Source: Pararhizobium qamdonense (lineage in GTDB: Bacteria; Pseudomonadota; Alphaproteobacteria; Rhizobiales; Rhizobiaceae). From it: DNA of 64,000 nucleotides. The notes below the pieces were generated by a model that saw only the letters and a list, made by a program, of their open reading frames with translations, did not search any database and was not told the origin of the DNA. This document shows, in pieces, positions 45,220 through 56,185 of this stretch. Where the stretch lies: contig NZ_CP119566.1 in assembly GCF_029277445.1 (NCBI RefSeq), positions 3,722,001-3,786,000 of the forward strand, given 5' to 3'. A program made the translations under genes and the position numbers. Numbering within the stretch: the stretch's first letter is position 1; each line of letters opens with the position of its first letter.

Positions 45220-45809
45220 GCTTTTTTCTCCATTTGAGAGCCAAAGCCCTGGACTTCCAGCGCCTGGGTGAGCAGTCCCGTCAGTTGCCGGTCGTCGAAC
45301 GGCTTCCTTAGCCACGGCACCTGCTGGAAATGGGAGGGAATTTCGGCGCGATCGGCGCCAGAACAAAAAATCATCGGCACGCCGCGCTCCAACAGAAGGG
45401 ATGCGACCTGCGTGCACACTTCGCCTTTCAGCTGAAAGTCGAGAATGGCAGCCAGCGGTGTGTGGAAGGCCAACCATCTCAACGCCGCAGCGCAGGACGG
45501 ATATGTCTCCGATTTCAGCCCGGCTGCGTTCAACACCTCCTCCATATCAAGCGCAATGAACGGCTCATCCTCCAAAACGAGGATCTGATCGGTAGGACAC
45601 GGCTGCGCTGAAGCTGCCATCTCCAGAGAGAGCCTCCTTAAAAGACCGGAATTTTCCGTGGATTTGGCCAACCGCTCGGCAACCACCAAAGCCTTTTGGC
45701 CTTCTTCGCTACCGATTTTGAACCCATGCGCATCGCACCAGCGGTGCACAGCCGCAATAGTTGTTTGCGACTGACCATCTTCAAAATAAAGCAAATCAAG
45801 AAGAGACAT
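45216..45809 (-). CDS. Single-domain response regulator with N-terminal extension
   Basis: 197 residues from the ATG at 45809 (GGAG 10 bases upstream). Residues about 1-72 match no domain I know. The rest is a complete receiver domain: acidic pair in ILVLEDEPF, phosphoacceptor Asp in AAILDFQLKG, Ser in MIFCSG and Lys in WLRKPFDD. There is no output domain. It may act as a phosphate sink or by protein contact. It is translationally coupled to the 59-residue protein downstream. No histidine kinase is adjacent. Confidence 0.85.
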   Translation of the reverse strand: MSLLDLLYFEDGQSQTTIAAVHRWCDAHGFKIGSEEGQKALVVAERLAKSTENSGLLRRLSLEMAASAQPCPTDQILVLEDEPFIALDMEEVLNAAGLKSETYPSCAAALRWLAFHTPLAAILDFQLKGEVCTQVASLLLERGVPMIFCSGADRAEIPSHFQQVPWLRKPFDDRQLTGLLTQALEVQGFGSQMEKKA

Positions 45810-46006
45810 ACAGCTCTGCTCCAAGAATTGGGCAAGAGCACAAGATCTCTCAAACAGTCACAGCCGAGTGGGCGTAGTGGGACCGGTCATGCAACAATAC
45901 GCTGAATTGCACGGAACGCATTAAACTATATTAACTGCGGTCATTTTTTCTGCGCGGGCCATTTTCCGCGCGTACATCAACACGAACTCTTCGGTTTGCA
46001 GACAAG

Positions 46007-46045
46007 AAAAAGCCCGGTACCGGTCTTGGGGACCGGGTACCGGGC
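46007..46045 (-). terminator. Rho-independent terminator, minus strand
   Basis: GCCCGGTACC at 46012-46021 pairs with GGTACCGGGC at 46036-46045, extended by four inner pairs (GGTC/GACC) around a short loop with one bulge. On the minus strand the stem is followed by five T (46011-46007). Orientation therefore serves transcripts from the DUF1127 side. Confidence 0.82.
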
Positions 46046-46155
46046 AAGCAGCAGGGCAATTGGCTCTAACCCTGCGGGGAACGGTAACGCGCAGAGGCGG
46101 CTGCGCGTCCCTGTTGCGTGGGACGTTTTTGAAAACGTCTAGGGCACGCAACAAA
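46007..46155 (-). ncRNA. Candidate structured minus-strand RNA or 3' UTR
   Basis: Read on the minus strand, three hairpins follow one another: TGTTGCGTG/CACGCAACA with an inner GACGTTTT/AAAACGTC stem (46112-46153), GCGCAG/CTGCGC (46089-46106), and a strong terminator (46007-46045). No ORF with an RBS spans them. This could be an independent small RNA or the processed 3' end of the DUF1127 message that ends at 46217. No promoter is recognised. The remaining part of the 407-base gap (45810-46006) shows only an AT-rich promoter-like stretch near 45918-45935. Confidence 0.4.
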
Positions 46156-46216
46156 ACTCTTTCAAAGTGCTGCTCCGGAACTCTTCAAGCTCCGCAGGCA
46201 GCGGTCAAAGCACATC

Positions 46217-46510
46217 TCAGCCGAGGCGTGCCTTGCGGTAGAACGTGTTTGCCCGGTCGCGGGACGCCTGTGTCAGGTGACGGCCGGGATCGTCGAAGAA
46301 CGGCGAGGTCATCGCCTCGCGCACTTCGTGGCGGCAAAGCCCCATATCGAGCAGTTGGTGATCGTCGAGATCCTGCAGGCGGCCGATGGCATTGCGGTTT
46401 CGCAGCAGGCGCCATACCGAGTTCAGCACGCCCATCAGCCCCGTCTGGCGGGATGTCGCGGACAGCTTCCCGGTGAGGGTGAGGTCAAGTGCGTGGTCGG
46501 TCGTGCGCAT
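46217..46510 (-). CDS. DUF1127 (YjiS-like) protein
   Basis: 97 residues, ATG at 46510 with AAGGAG 9 bases upstream. The DUF1127 core is in the middle: VLNSVWRLLRNRNAIGRL then LDDHQLLDMGLCRHEVREAM. DUF1127 proteins are small, Arg-rich and in related bacteria act in RNA turnover or in phosphate/carbon responses. This one is longer than the usual 45-70 residues, with an extra 35 residues at the N-terminus and a C-terminal tail PGRHLTQASRDRANTFY. Likely transcribed together with the structured RNA region downstream. Confidence 0.85.
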   Translation of the reverse strand: MRTTDHALDLTLTGKLSATSRQTGLMGVLNSVWRLLRNRNAIGRLQDLDDHQLLDMGLCRHEVREAMTSPFFDDPGRHLTQASRDRANTFYRKARLG

Positions 46511-46592
46511 GATGCTAACTCCTTTGTCAGGGCACGTCAGCGCTGCACGTCTTGAACGTGCCTCGCTGTCATTGTCGATTTTGTCTCATTTC

Positions 46593-46618
46593 TTTCCAGA
46601 TCGCCTAGGATCTGGAAA
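46593..46618. promoter_or_regulatory. Perfect 10-bp inverted repeat upstream of DUF1127
   Basis: TTTCCAGATC at 46593-46602 and GATCTGGAAA at 46609-46618 with six bases between. It lies 83 bases upstream of the DUF1127 start and 215 bases upstream of the LysR gene. It could be an operator or a hairpin; there is no T tract on either side. The rest of this 322-base spacer (46511-46832) shows nothing else clear. Confidence 0.45.
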
Positions 46619-46832
46619 TTTAGGCAAGGGCGACCCATCCCCCGCAGGGAGGCCGGCGCGGGAGTTGGGTCGAAACTTATATTGGTGGACCGGCTTTGCT
46701 GACGCTCGCCGGAATGGTTCAGAATGCGATTTGCCCGATCAAATTCGCAAATCCTTATTGATCAGTCCAACGAATGTTTCTAATGGTATTCATCAAACTA
46801 TTTCATGAGTGCTCTTTTTGAGGACCAGGACC

Positions 46833-47783
46833 ATGTCCGCACCGCTCGATATCGATCAACTCCAGACTTTCGTTGCCATCGCCGACACCGGCAGCTTCAC
46901 CAAGGCGGCCGATCGGGTCTTCAAGACGCAATCGGCGGTGTCGATGCAGATGCGCCGGCTGGAAGAGCGCATCGGCAAGCAGCTGTTTGCCAAGGACGGG
47001 CGCGGCAACCGCTTGACGACGGAAGGCGACCGGCTGCTGAATTTCGCACGGCGGATGATCCGGCTGAACAACGAAGCCATCGCCTCCTTCGACGACAACC
47101 GCCTGGAAGGCACGCTGCGCATCGGCACGCCCGATGATTATGCCGATCGCTACATGCCGGAAATCATCGTCCGCTTTGCCAAGACCCATCCGAATGTCGA
47201 GCTCAACATCGTCTGCGAGCCCTCGGTGGATCTGGCGGAAAAGATGGCCAAGGGCGAACTCGACATCGCGCTTGTCACACACAACCCCCGCGCCCGCGCA
47301 TCCGACGTGGTGCGCACCGAGCCGCTCTGCTGGGTCAGCTCCATCAACCATCCCCTGCCGGAAAATGCACCGGTGCCGCTCGCCGTCGGCAAGCGCGACT
47401 GCGCCTGGCGCCAGGCCGCCTGCTCGGCACTCGATGCCACCGGCAAGGAATATAATATCCTGTTCACCAGCTGGTCATCGACGGTGGTGGCGGCGGCGGT
47501 GCTGGCCGGCATGGCGGTTTCGGTCCTGCCGGAATCGGCGCTGCGGACCGGCATGAAGGTTCTGACCCAGGCGGATGGTTTTCCAGCGCTTGCTCCGGTT
47601 CAGATCGGCATCATGAAGCGGCCAGGGCTTTCGCCCTCGCTCTCGAACGCGATCACCAACCACATCACGGCCTGTCTCGACAATATCACGCCGACGACGA
47701 GCACCGATGATCTGGATGGCGACATGAAGAATTTTCCGCGTTACCCGCGCCTGCGCCAGAGCCATATGCTGCCCGGCTGGTAA
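46833..47783 (+). CDS. LysR-family transcriptional regulator
   Basis: 316 residues from the ATG at 46833 with AGGACCAGGACC just upstream. The N-terminal HTH (LDIDQLQTFVAIADTG, SFTKAADRVFKTQSAVSMQM, RLEERIGKQLF) is followed by a substrate-binding domain that begins GTLRIGTPDDYADRYMPEI, the LrhA-like pattern. Its C-terminal 30 residues (TSTDDLDGDMKNF and onwards) are an extra tail. Divergent from DUF1127, so it may control that gene. Effector unknown. Confidence 0.92.
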   Translation: MSAPLDIDQLQTFVAIADTGSFTKAADRVFKTQSAVSMQMRRLEERIGKQLFAKDGRGNRLTTEGDRLLNFARRMIRLNNEAIASFDDNRLEGTLRIGTPDDYADRYMPEIIVRFAKTHPNVELNIVCEPSVDLAEKMAKGELDIALVTHNPRARASDVVRTEPLCWVSSINHPLPENAPVPLAVGKRDCAWRQAACSALDATGKEYNILFTSWSSTVVAAAVLAGMAVSVLPESALRTGMKVLTQADGFPALAPVQIGIMKRPGLSPSLSNAITNHITACLDNITPTTSTDDLDGDMKNFPRYPRLRQSHMLPGW

Positions 47784-47804
47784 GACCTAATCGCTCGACA
47801 AGCA

Positions 47805-47842
47805 AAAAGGCCGTGCTCCTTTCGGAGACGCGGCCTTTTTGT
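47805..47842 (+). terminator. Rho-independent terminator after lysR
   Basis: AAAAAGGCCGTGCTCC pairs with GGAGACGCGGCCTTTTT around a TTTC loop, with mismatches in the middle; the T run follows. It is 21 bases after the lysR stop. Because of the leading A run it may also work on the opposite strand. Confidence 0.88.
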
Positions 47843-48154
47843 ATTTGCTAATATGGATACCCGGCCAGAATACGCGGCCGCAAAAATCGACTGCAATATA
47901 TATTCGTCCTAAGCAGCCCCGAAAATCGCTGCCGGGCTTTTATACGACAATTTGAATATATGCCCAAGAGCCCAGAATGGACCATTTTTGGTGGAATTCC
48001 CCTAGGAAATTAGGGGAAATTTAACGGCAACGCTGATTTTCGGGCCCCGGATGAGGAAAAACTGAGCATTTTCGCGATTTGGGCAGAGTGCTGGCAGCGC
48101 TGGTTCACGCGGAGTTGGGAGGCTAGCCGGGAAATTGAGCGTTGTCCAAATACT

Positions 48155-48272
48155 CCGTCATTCCTGTGCTCGTCACAGGAATCCAGCCAGCTCAAGTCCT
48201 TGAGCTGAAAGAGTCTTTTGACCCGACGGACGTCGGGTCACTGGATCCCCGCCACAAGGGCAGGGATGACGG
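48155..48272. repeat. 118-bp palindromic repeat element
   Basis: The ends are inverted copies (CCGTCAT at 48155-48161, ATGACGG at 48266-48272). Inside are three hairpins in a row: TTCCTGTG/CACAGGAA, CAGCTCAAG/CTTGAGCTG and TGACCCGAC/GTCGGGTCA. The outer part, CGTCATTCCTGTGC... and ...GGGATGACGG, has the look of the short palindromic repeats found in many copies in alphaproteobacteria. No coding content. Confidence 0.8.
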
Positions 48273-48328
48273 CGAGAGTGGGGTGTCGGCCTTGCAAGAC
48301 AATCTGTTCAGGCTTTATAAAACGCCTC

Positions 48329-48393
48329 ACCGGGCCCATTAAGGCCCGGTTTGTAAAATCGCGATCATGAAGCCCGCTGCATTTGAGCGGGCC
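48329..48393 (-). terminator. Terminator-like hairpins downstream of katG
   Basis: Two stems lie downstream of katG on its strand: GCCCGCT/AGCGGGC at 48373-48393 and ACCGGGCC/GGCCCGGT at 48329-48350. The first is followed on the minus strand by TTCATGATCGCGATTTT and the second by a TTTTAT run six bases on. Either may end the katG message; neither has a perfect T tract. Confidence 0.45.
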
Positions 48394-48406
48394 TCAATGC
48401 GGCAGG

Positions 48407-50692
<2,286 letters not shown>

Positions 50693-50707
50693 TTAATTGA
50701 AATATCG

Positions 50708-50722
50708 ATAGGATTATCCTAT
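50708..50722. promoter_or_regulatory. OxyR-type half-site pair (ATAG-N7-CTAT)
   Basis: ATAG at 50708-50711 and CTAT at 50719-50722 are separated by seven bases, as in one half of the OxyR consensus, and sit in a longer palindrome GATAGG-N5-CCTATC. It touches the oxyR start codon (50724) and overlaps its RBS, which suggests autorepression. A second, degenerate half (ATTG...TTGA region, 50684-50700) lies at the expected spacing toward katG. Confidence 0.7.
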
Positions 50723-50723
50723 C

Positions 50724-51623
50724 ATGATCACGATACGCCAAATGCGCTATTTCGATGCACTTGCCAGTGCCCGGCATTTCGGGCGGGCAGCGCAGATGGT
50801 CAATGTCAGCCAGCCTGCACTGTCGGCACAGATCGCCGAAATGGAACGCGAGCTCGGCGTCAAGCTGGTGGAGCGTGGCAAGGGGCCGACGCTTCTGACC
50901 CGCGAGGGCGAGGCGCTGCTGCCGGAAATGCGCAAGATCCTCGGCGGCATCGACCAGCTCTACCAGCAGGCACGCCATGTGACCGGGGTGCTGGAAGGCA
51001 AGCACCGGCTGGGGATCATCCCGACGGTTGCGCCCTACCTTGTGCCCGTGCTCATTCCTTTGGTGCGCGAGCGTTACCCCAACCTGCAGATCGAGCTGAA
51101 GGAGCTTTTGACCGGTCCCTGCCTCGACGAATTGCGGCACGGCCGGCTCGACAGCGTTATTGCCGCGCTGCCGGTGGACGAGGAAAACCTGTCGAGTGCG
51201 CTCTTGTTTGAAGACCGGTTCCTGATTGCCAGCACCGAGGATGAACACACGATCCTGATGTCGCCGATGACCGAGGACAAGGTCGATGTGGAACGGCTGC
51301 TTTTGCTGGAGGAAGGCCATTGCCTGCGCGATCATGCGCTAGCGGTCTGCGGCATTCATTCCGGCCGCCGCGTTGCAAATTATGGCGCGACGTCGATGGC
51401 GACGCTGTTGCAGATGGTCAGCCACGGCATGGGCATCACGCTGATCCCCGAAATTGCCGTCAACGACGAAAAGAGCCGCAACCGGATGCGGATCGTTCCC
51501 TTTGCCGAGCCGCAGCCGTCACGCCGGATCGGCCTTGTCTGGCGCACGCGCAGTGGCCGCCAGAACGACCAGCAGGCCTTGGCCAGCCTGATTTCGGAGG
51601 CCGCCCAGCGCCTGCTGCAATAG
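50724..51623 (+). CDS. oxyR: Hydrogen peroxide-inducible regulator OxyR
   Basis: 299 residues. LysR-type HTH at the N-terminus (MRYFDALASARHFGRAAQMV, NVSQPALSAQIAEMEREL). The redox cysteines Cys200 and Cys209 in EEGHCLRDHALAVCG match Cys199 and Cys208 of E. coli OxyR, including the conserved GHCLRD context, so peroxide sensing by disulfide formation is expected. Divergent from katG, its standard target in rhizobia. The start codon is set by LysR alignment (MITIRQMRYF). Confidence 0.96.
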   Translation: MITIRQMRYFDALASARHFGRAAQMVNVSQPALSAQIAEMERELGVKLVERGKGPTLLTREGEALLPEMRKILGGIDQLYQQARHVTGVLEGKHRLGIIPTVAPYLVPVLIPLVRERYPNLQIELKELLTGPCLDELRHGRLDSVIAALPVDEENLSSALLFEDRFLIASTEDEHTILMSPMTEDKVDVERLLLLEEGHCLRDHALAVCGIHSGRRVANYGATSMATLLQMVSHGMGITLIPEIAVNDEKSRNRMRIVPFAEPQPSRRIGLVWRTRSGRQNDQQALASLISEAAQRLLQ

Positions 51624-51624
51624 A

Positions 51625-52500
51625 TCAGACGACCTTCGTCTTCAGGAACTCCACCGTCCGGCTCCAGGCGAGATCGGCAGCCGTCTTGTCGTAGCGGGCC
51701 GCCGAGGTATCGTTGTTGAAGGCATGGTTGACGCCCTCGTAAATCTGGATGGTGAAATCCTTGCCAGCGTCCGTCAGCGCCTTCCTGTAGGCGTCGATAC
51801 CGGCATTGATGCGCTCGTCCAGCCCGGCATATTGCAACAGCAGCGCCGCCTTGATCTTCGGCACGTCTTCTGCCGGCGGCTGCGCGCCGTAATAGGCGAC
51901 GCCGGCTTTCAGGTCCGGGGATGCGACGGCCAGCTTATTGACCATGCCGCCGCCCCAGCAAAAGCCGACCGCACCGGCCTTGCCGGTGGTCAGGTCATTG
52001 CTTTCGAGATAGGTAACGGTCGCAACCGCGTTATCGACGGTCTGCTTGCCATCCAGCGCGCCGATCATTTCGCGCGCCTTGTCCTCGTCGGCAGGCGTTC
52101 CGCCGGCGGGGGAAAGAAAATCGGGAGCGAGTACTACGAAGCCTTCCAGCGCCATGCGGCGGGCGACATCCCTGATATGCGGGTTAAGGCCACGGTTTTC
52201 GTGAATGACGATGACCGCAGGCAGCTTTCCCGATGCGTCGGCGGGGCGGACCAGATAGCCTTTCAAATCGCCGCCGGCACCGGGATAGGTGACATCCTCT
52301 GCCTTTACCCGCGCATCGCTTTCCGGGATGATTTCCGCCTGCGCGCTGTTGGCGGCCAGAAGCGGCGCGATCGCGGCGGCGGTTGCAGCCGAGCCGGTCA
52401 ACGCCGTCAGTTTGCGCATGAAGGCCCGCCGGTCGAGGCTGAGATGGGTGTATTCGTCATAGGCGTTGATCATCGCCTGGGTGATCTTCGGCTTTTCCAT
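51625..52500 (-). CDS. Dienelactone hydrolase-family protein with Tat signal
   Basis: 291 residues from the ATG at 52500, with GAGGAGG 5 bases upstream. The N-terminal region has a twin-arginine motif (DRRAFMRKLTALTGS) and a hydrophobic stretch ending in NSAQA, so it is probably exported folded to the periplasm. The alpha/beta hydrolase core shows VIVIHENRGLN, the nucleophile Cys in GAVGFCWGGGMV, and His in GVNHAFNND. This is the carboxymethylenebutenolidase family, but the true substrate of periplasmic members is unknown. Its stop is one base from that of oxyR (convergent). Confidence 0.9.
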   Translation of the reverse strand: MEKPKITQAMINAYDEYTHLSLDRRAFMRKLTALTGSAATAAAIAPLLAANSAQAEIIPESDARVKAEDVTYPGAGGDLKGYLVRPADASGKLPAVIVIHENRGLNPHIRDVARRMALEGFVVLAPDFLSPAGGTPADEDKAREMIGALDGKQTVDNAVATVTYLESNDLTTGKAGAVGFCWGGGMVNKLAVASPDLKAGVAYYGAQPPAEDVPKIKAALLLQYAGLDERINAGIDAYRKALTDAGKDFTIQIYEGVNHAFNNDTSAARYDKTAADLAWSRTVEFLKTKVV

Positions 52501-52701
52501 GTTTTCCTCCTCTGGTCCGCCGTCACATCGCGGGGTCATGCAGGCGCGCTATACTGGCGCCCGTCACCACACAACGCAGGCGGCCGATAAAACAGAGGTG
52601 TGGCGCTCGCCGCGTTCGACAAGCTTGGCACCACCCCGTTGACGCAAACGTGATCCGGCCGCAATGCCCGGCCGGATCAAGAGCCTGCCGCGATGGGACG
52701 C

Positions 52702-53484
52702 CTACTGCATGTACCAGCCATGGCTGACGACGAGCGACTGGCCGGTAAGCGCATTGGTCTCGAAACCTGCAAACAGGAGCGCCACTTCCGCGACATCCTC
52801 GACGGTGGTGAACTGCGCATCCACCGTGCCGCCGAGCATCACCTTCTTGATGACCTCGTCTTCGGAAATACCGAGTTCCTTGGCCTGTTCGGGGATCTGC
52901 TTGTCGACCAGGGGCGTTCGCACGAAGCCGGGGCAGATGACATTGGCGCGCACGCCGTCCGGTCCGCCTTCCTTGGCAACCACGCGGGCCAAGCCGAGCA
53001 GACCGTGCTTGGCGGTGACATAGGCCGATTTCAGCGGCGAGGCTTCATGCGAATGCACCGAGCCCATATAGATGATCGCCCCGCCCTTCTGCGCCTTCAT
53101 ATGCGGAATGCAGGCCTTGGTGGTGAGGAAGGCACCATCGAGATGGATGGCCAGCATCTTCTTCCAGTCGGAAAAGGCATAGTCCTCGATCTTGTTGACG
53201 ATCTGGATGCCGGCATTGGAGACGAGCACGTCCACCCTGCCCCATTTGGCAATCACTGCTGCGACGCCGGAATTGACGGCGTCTTCGCTGGTCACGTCCA
53301 TCGCAATACCGATCGCCTCGCCCGGACCCGCCGCCGTCAAGTCCCTGGCCGTCGCCTCGGCTGCTTCAAGCTTCAAATCGGCGATGACGACCCTGGCGCC
53401 TTCCGACACATATTTCTTGGCAATCGCCAGGCCGATGCCGCTGGCAGACCCGGTGACGATGCAGACCTTGTCCTTGAGTTTCAT
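52702..53484 (-). CDS. bdhA: D-3-hydroxybutyrate dehydrogenase
   Basis: 260 residues. Short-chain dehydrogenase: NAD-binding TGSASGIG (residues 11-18), NAG near 90, catalytic Ser142 in [11 protein letters not shown], Tyr155 and Lys159 in [27 protein letters not shown] sequence (here split) is characteristic of 3-hydroxybutyrate dehydrogenase, which oxidises D-3-hydroxybutyrate to acetoacetate in poly-hydroxybutyrate breakdown. It lies 12 bases after the acetoacetate decarboxylase gene on the same strand. The C-terminus SHGWYMQ fits the family. Confidence 0.93.
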   Translation of the reverse strand: MKLKDKVCIVTGSASGIGLAIAKKYVSEGARVVIADLKLEAAEATARDLTAAGPGEAIGIAMDVTSEDAVNSGVAAVIAKWGRVDVLVSNAGIQIVNKIEDYAFSDWKKMLAIHLDGAFLTTKACIPHMKAQKGGAIIYMGSVHSHEASPLKSAYVTAKHGLLGLARVVAKEGGPDGVRANVICPGFVRTPLVDKQIPEQAKELGISEDEVIKKVMLGGTVDAQFTTVEDVAEVALLFAGFETNALTGQSLVVSHGWYMQ

Positions 53485-53496
53485 GGTTTTAACTCC

Positions 53497-54237
53497 CTAT
53501 TTTTGCAGATAATCATGGACCACTTCGCCGAGACCCAGGGTCAGGTCGGAGAGGATATGAACGGCGGACTTGACCTCAAGCACCGGCAGATCGGCGACCG
53601 GGGCCAGTGCATGCGGAAACAGCGCCAGCGCGCCCGGACCTTCCCAGGCGCCCTTCACCGTCAGGTCCTCCAGATAATAGCGAACCAACTCGCAGATGCG
53701 CGGCGTGCAATCGACATGCGGAATGATCTTCAGCATGAAATTCGGCTGTTTCAGGCTTTCGAGGATTTTCGCCTTGTCGAGTGTGCGATGCTTGAAGCCC
53801 ATTGTCGCGGTCGCGACACGCTGGCCGCCATATTCCAGCGTGCCGACCAGCGCGTCCTTGACGGATGTCAGCGACGGTTCCGCCAGCTTCTTCGGGAAAC
53901 CCCAGATCTCGCGGCCACCGGCAATCGGCGCATCGTCGTTCAAATACATCGAATGCACGTAGCCGCCGTGCACGCCTTCAAACGTGACCGGAATGACCTG
54001 GCCAGACTCGGTATAATCGCCAAAACCCGTGGAATCGGGCATGCGGATGAATTCGTATTTCACCAGCGGCTCATCAAACTGCAGCGGCTCCGGCACCACC
54101 CGGCGCAAGGCTTCCGGATCGGTGCGGTAGGTAATGATCATATATTCGCGGTTGACGAAGCGGTATGGGCCCGGCGGATAGGATGGGCTGGTCAGCGGCA
54201 TCGCGAAGGCATTGCGAACGACATCTTCGATTTTCAT
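53497..54237 (-). CDS. adc: Acetoacetate decarboxylase
   Basis: 246 residues. It splits acetoacetate into acetone and CO2. The Schiff-base lysine and its neighbour are Lys116 and Lys117 in [12 protein letters not shown], as in the Clostridium enzyme (115/116). Other conserved segments are [15 protein letters not shown] and [14 protein letters not shown]. Its start codon overlaps the stop of the upstream patatin gene by 4 bases (ATGA), and bdhA follows directly, so patatin-adc-bdhA is one operon. Confidence 0.95.
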   Translation of the reverse strand: MKIEDVVRNAFAMPLTSPSYPPGPYRFVNREYMIITYRTDPEALRRVVPEPLQFDEPLVKYEFIRMPDSTGFGDYTESGQVIPVTFEGVHGGYVHSMYLNDDAPIAGGREIWGFPKKLAEPSLTSVKDALVGTLEYGGQRVATATMGFKHRTLDKAKILESLKQPNFMLKIIPHVDCTPRICELVRYYLEDLTVKGAWEGPGALALFPHALAPVADLPVLEVKSAVHILSDLTLGLGEVVHDYLQK

Positions 54238-55376
54238 GGCTTATTCCCCCGCAGGCGTTGCTCGGCAAGATCGAAAACCCGTATTCCGTTGGTGGGGCGC
54301 GTGCGGTTGCGCCAATCGGGATGATTGAGCGTCTCGACCACATCGTCATGTCCGGCCTTCCAGTGTTCTTCCACTGAGAGCCGCGAAAACTCGTAGTCCT
54401 TGGACCCGGTCTCATAGGCCGCATTCCGGTAGATCAGATGCACCATGGTGACGGCGCAATCGTTGCCGATCCGCTCAAGAATTTTCGCATCGGGATCGTC
54501 CTTCAGCTCCGGCGGCAGCTTTTCCATCAGCCGCTTGGCGGCCATGCGCACCGATTGCAGCTTGCGGAACTGGTCGGTGTTGAGGCGTGTGCGGCTGGAA
54601 AAGCGGATTTCCTTTTCCCGCGCCTCGACATCGAAGAGATCGCGCGGCAACGGGCCCTTGGCGCTGAACAGATCGACCTGAAAGATGCAGAGATCGGTTT
54701 CCAGCTCCTGGCCCGACAGCACCCGCTGCAGCGGCGTATTGGAGACGATGCCGCCATCCCAATAGAAGCGGCCGTCGATCTCGACCGGCGCAAAGCCCGG
54801 CGGCAAGGCGCCGGAGGCTGCAACATGCTTGACGGAAAAGGCGCAGTGGTGGTTGTCGAAATAATTGAAATTGCCGCTCATCACATCGACGGCGCCAAGG
54901 CTGAGCCGGATGGCGCCCGAATTGATCAGGTCGAAATCCACCAGACCGGCAAGCGTCTCCTCCAGCGGCGCGGTGTCATAGAGACTGATGGCCGCCATCG
55001 GATCGCCGGGGATTTTCCAAGGGGAGAAGGCGCGCGGCGTGAAGAAGCCGGGAACGCCGGTGAGCGAGCCCAGGAAGGCCGAGGATTCGTTAAACCATTT
55101 GCGCATGGCATCGCCATTGCCGAGAAAATGGCCCGGCAATGCCGAGGAGACCCGGTGCCAGAAGGTTCTGAGATTATCGACGCGCTGATCGACCGGGCTG
55201 CCGGCAATGATCGCCGAGTTGATCGAGCCGATGGAAATGCCGGCCAGCCAGTCCGGGCGGATGCCGGCCGCATGCAGCGCCTCATAGGCACCTGCCTGAT
55301 AGGCGCCAAGCGCCCCGCCGCCCTGAAAGACGAGAACGGTCTTCTCTGTAGGGATGGTGACTGGGGGTATGCTCAC
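54234..55376 (-). CDS. Patatin-like phospholipase with DUF3734-type C-terminus
   Basis: 380 residues from the GTG at 55376, which has AAGGAA 8 bases upstream; an ATG at 55445 would add 23 residues. Patatin motifs: [13 protein letters not shown] (oxyanion), GISIGS (nucleophile Ser) and [10 protein letters not shown] (Asp). The C-terminal part, from [16 protein letters not shown] to [15 protein letters not shown], is the DUF3734 region. First gene of the patatin-adc-bdhA operon, so its substrate may be a polyhydroxybutyrate oligomer or a lipid that yields hydroxybutyrate; this is inference. Confidence 0.9.
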   Translation of the reverse strand: MSIPPVTIPTEKTVLVFQGGGALGAYQAGAYEALHAAGIRPDWLAGISIGSINSAIIAGSPVDQRVDNLRTFWHRVSSALPGHFLGNGDAMRKWFNESSAFLGSLTGVPGFFTPRAFSPWKIPGDPMAAISLYDTAPLEETLAGLVDFDLINSGAIRLSLGAVDVMSGNFNYFDNHHCAFSVKHVAASGALPPGFAPVEIDGRFYWDGGIVSNTPLQRVLSGQELETDLCIFQVDLFSAKGPLPRDLFDVEAREKEIRFSSRTRLNTDQFRKLQSVRMAAKRLMEKLPPELKDDPDAKILERIGNDCAVTMVHLIYRNAAYETGSKDYEFSRLSVEEHWKAGHDDVVETLNHPDWRNRTRPTNGIRVFDLAEQRLRGNKP

Positions 55377-55610
55377 TGGATGCTTTCCTTGCGACGACCG
55401 CAACTGCGAAGAGACAACGGCTCGTAAGGTTGTCCGGTTCCGCATCCGCAGATTAAGTTTCGGTAATATGGAAAGGCAGTAGAGGGGCTATATGGTCCGT
55501 TTATTCAATCGGTTAGGTTTCAACAGGCAGCACTTTTCCTGCCGCCTGGAAGCCGATGATAGTCCGGTCTTGTGCACTGCGCAATGCAAGACAATATGAC
55601 AATTTCGCAA

Positions 55611-56030
55611 TCAAAACCCAGTGAGGTGAACGGCGAAAATCAACCATAGACTGAAGTTGAGAAAGAAACCTGCCACGAATAGGCGCTGGCGGATGCGCAG
55701 CCTGTTGGACGTTACATGCACATAGGCATGGGCGTAGCGGCTGAGAACGAAAAGCCAGGCGATCACCAGCACGAGATAGTTCACGCCGGCCGTCAGGTGC
55801 AAGAGAATGCAGACCACGAAGAACAGCACCGGCAGCTCGAACTGGTTAATCAGACTGCGGGCGACGGTGGCGCTGGGCTCCGGCTCGACCGCCGGTATCC
55901 AGAAATCCGACACTTTGGCGGTCCCGGAACGCACTGCACGGTAGCGGCGCCTGAGCATCAGGAAATAGATTGCATGGATCAACGCCACTTGCGCGATGAC
56001 GGGCCAGAAGATTGCAGTTGATATGGGCAT
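55611..56030 (-). CDS. MAPEG-family membrane protein
   Basis: 139 residues from the ATG at 56030 with GGAG 5 bases upstream. Four hydrophobic helices (IFWPVIAQVALIHAIYFLML, then a cytosolic loop RRRYRAVRSG, LPVLFFVVCILLHLTA, LVLVIAWLFVLSRYAHAYVH, LFVAGFFLNFSLWLIFAV). The segment NQFELPVLFFV and SRYAHAYVHVTSNRLRIR matches MAPEG proteins, which bind glutathione or lipids. Enzymatic role unknown. Divergent from the LtrA gene, 155 bases between starts. Confidence 0.87.
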   Translation of the reverse strand: MPISTAIFWPVIAQVALIHAIYFLMLRRRYRAVRSGTAKVSDFWIPAVEPEPSATVARSLINQFELPVLFFVVCILLHLTAGVNYLVLVIAWLFVLSRYAHAYVHVTSNRLRIRQRLFVAGFFLNFSLWLIFAVHLTGF

Positions 56031-56185
56031 GATCACTCCGTTCATTCGCACCTGCCCTGATCTATAGCGGGCGTGCGGGAAATCCAGAACAAGGCGGGCG
56101 AACGGTCCACAGCGCTCTCCATGCTTGACAGCTGTTTTACGAATAAACGATGTTCGAGACGGCACCCTCAACAGGAAAGTCCCGC

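Larger units (their letters stand above)
47843..48406. other. Intergenic region between lysR and katG
   Basis: 564 bases between convergent genes. It holds an 8-bp inverted repeat TTCCCCTA/TAGGGGAA at 47997-48018, the palindromic repeat at 48155-48272 and terminator-like hairpins at 48329-48393. The first half is AT-rich (for example TTTGAATATATG near 47951). No credible gene. Confidence 0.45.
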
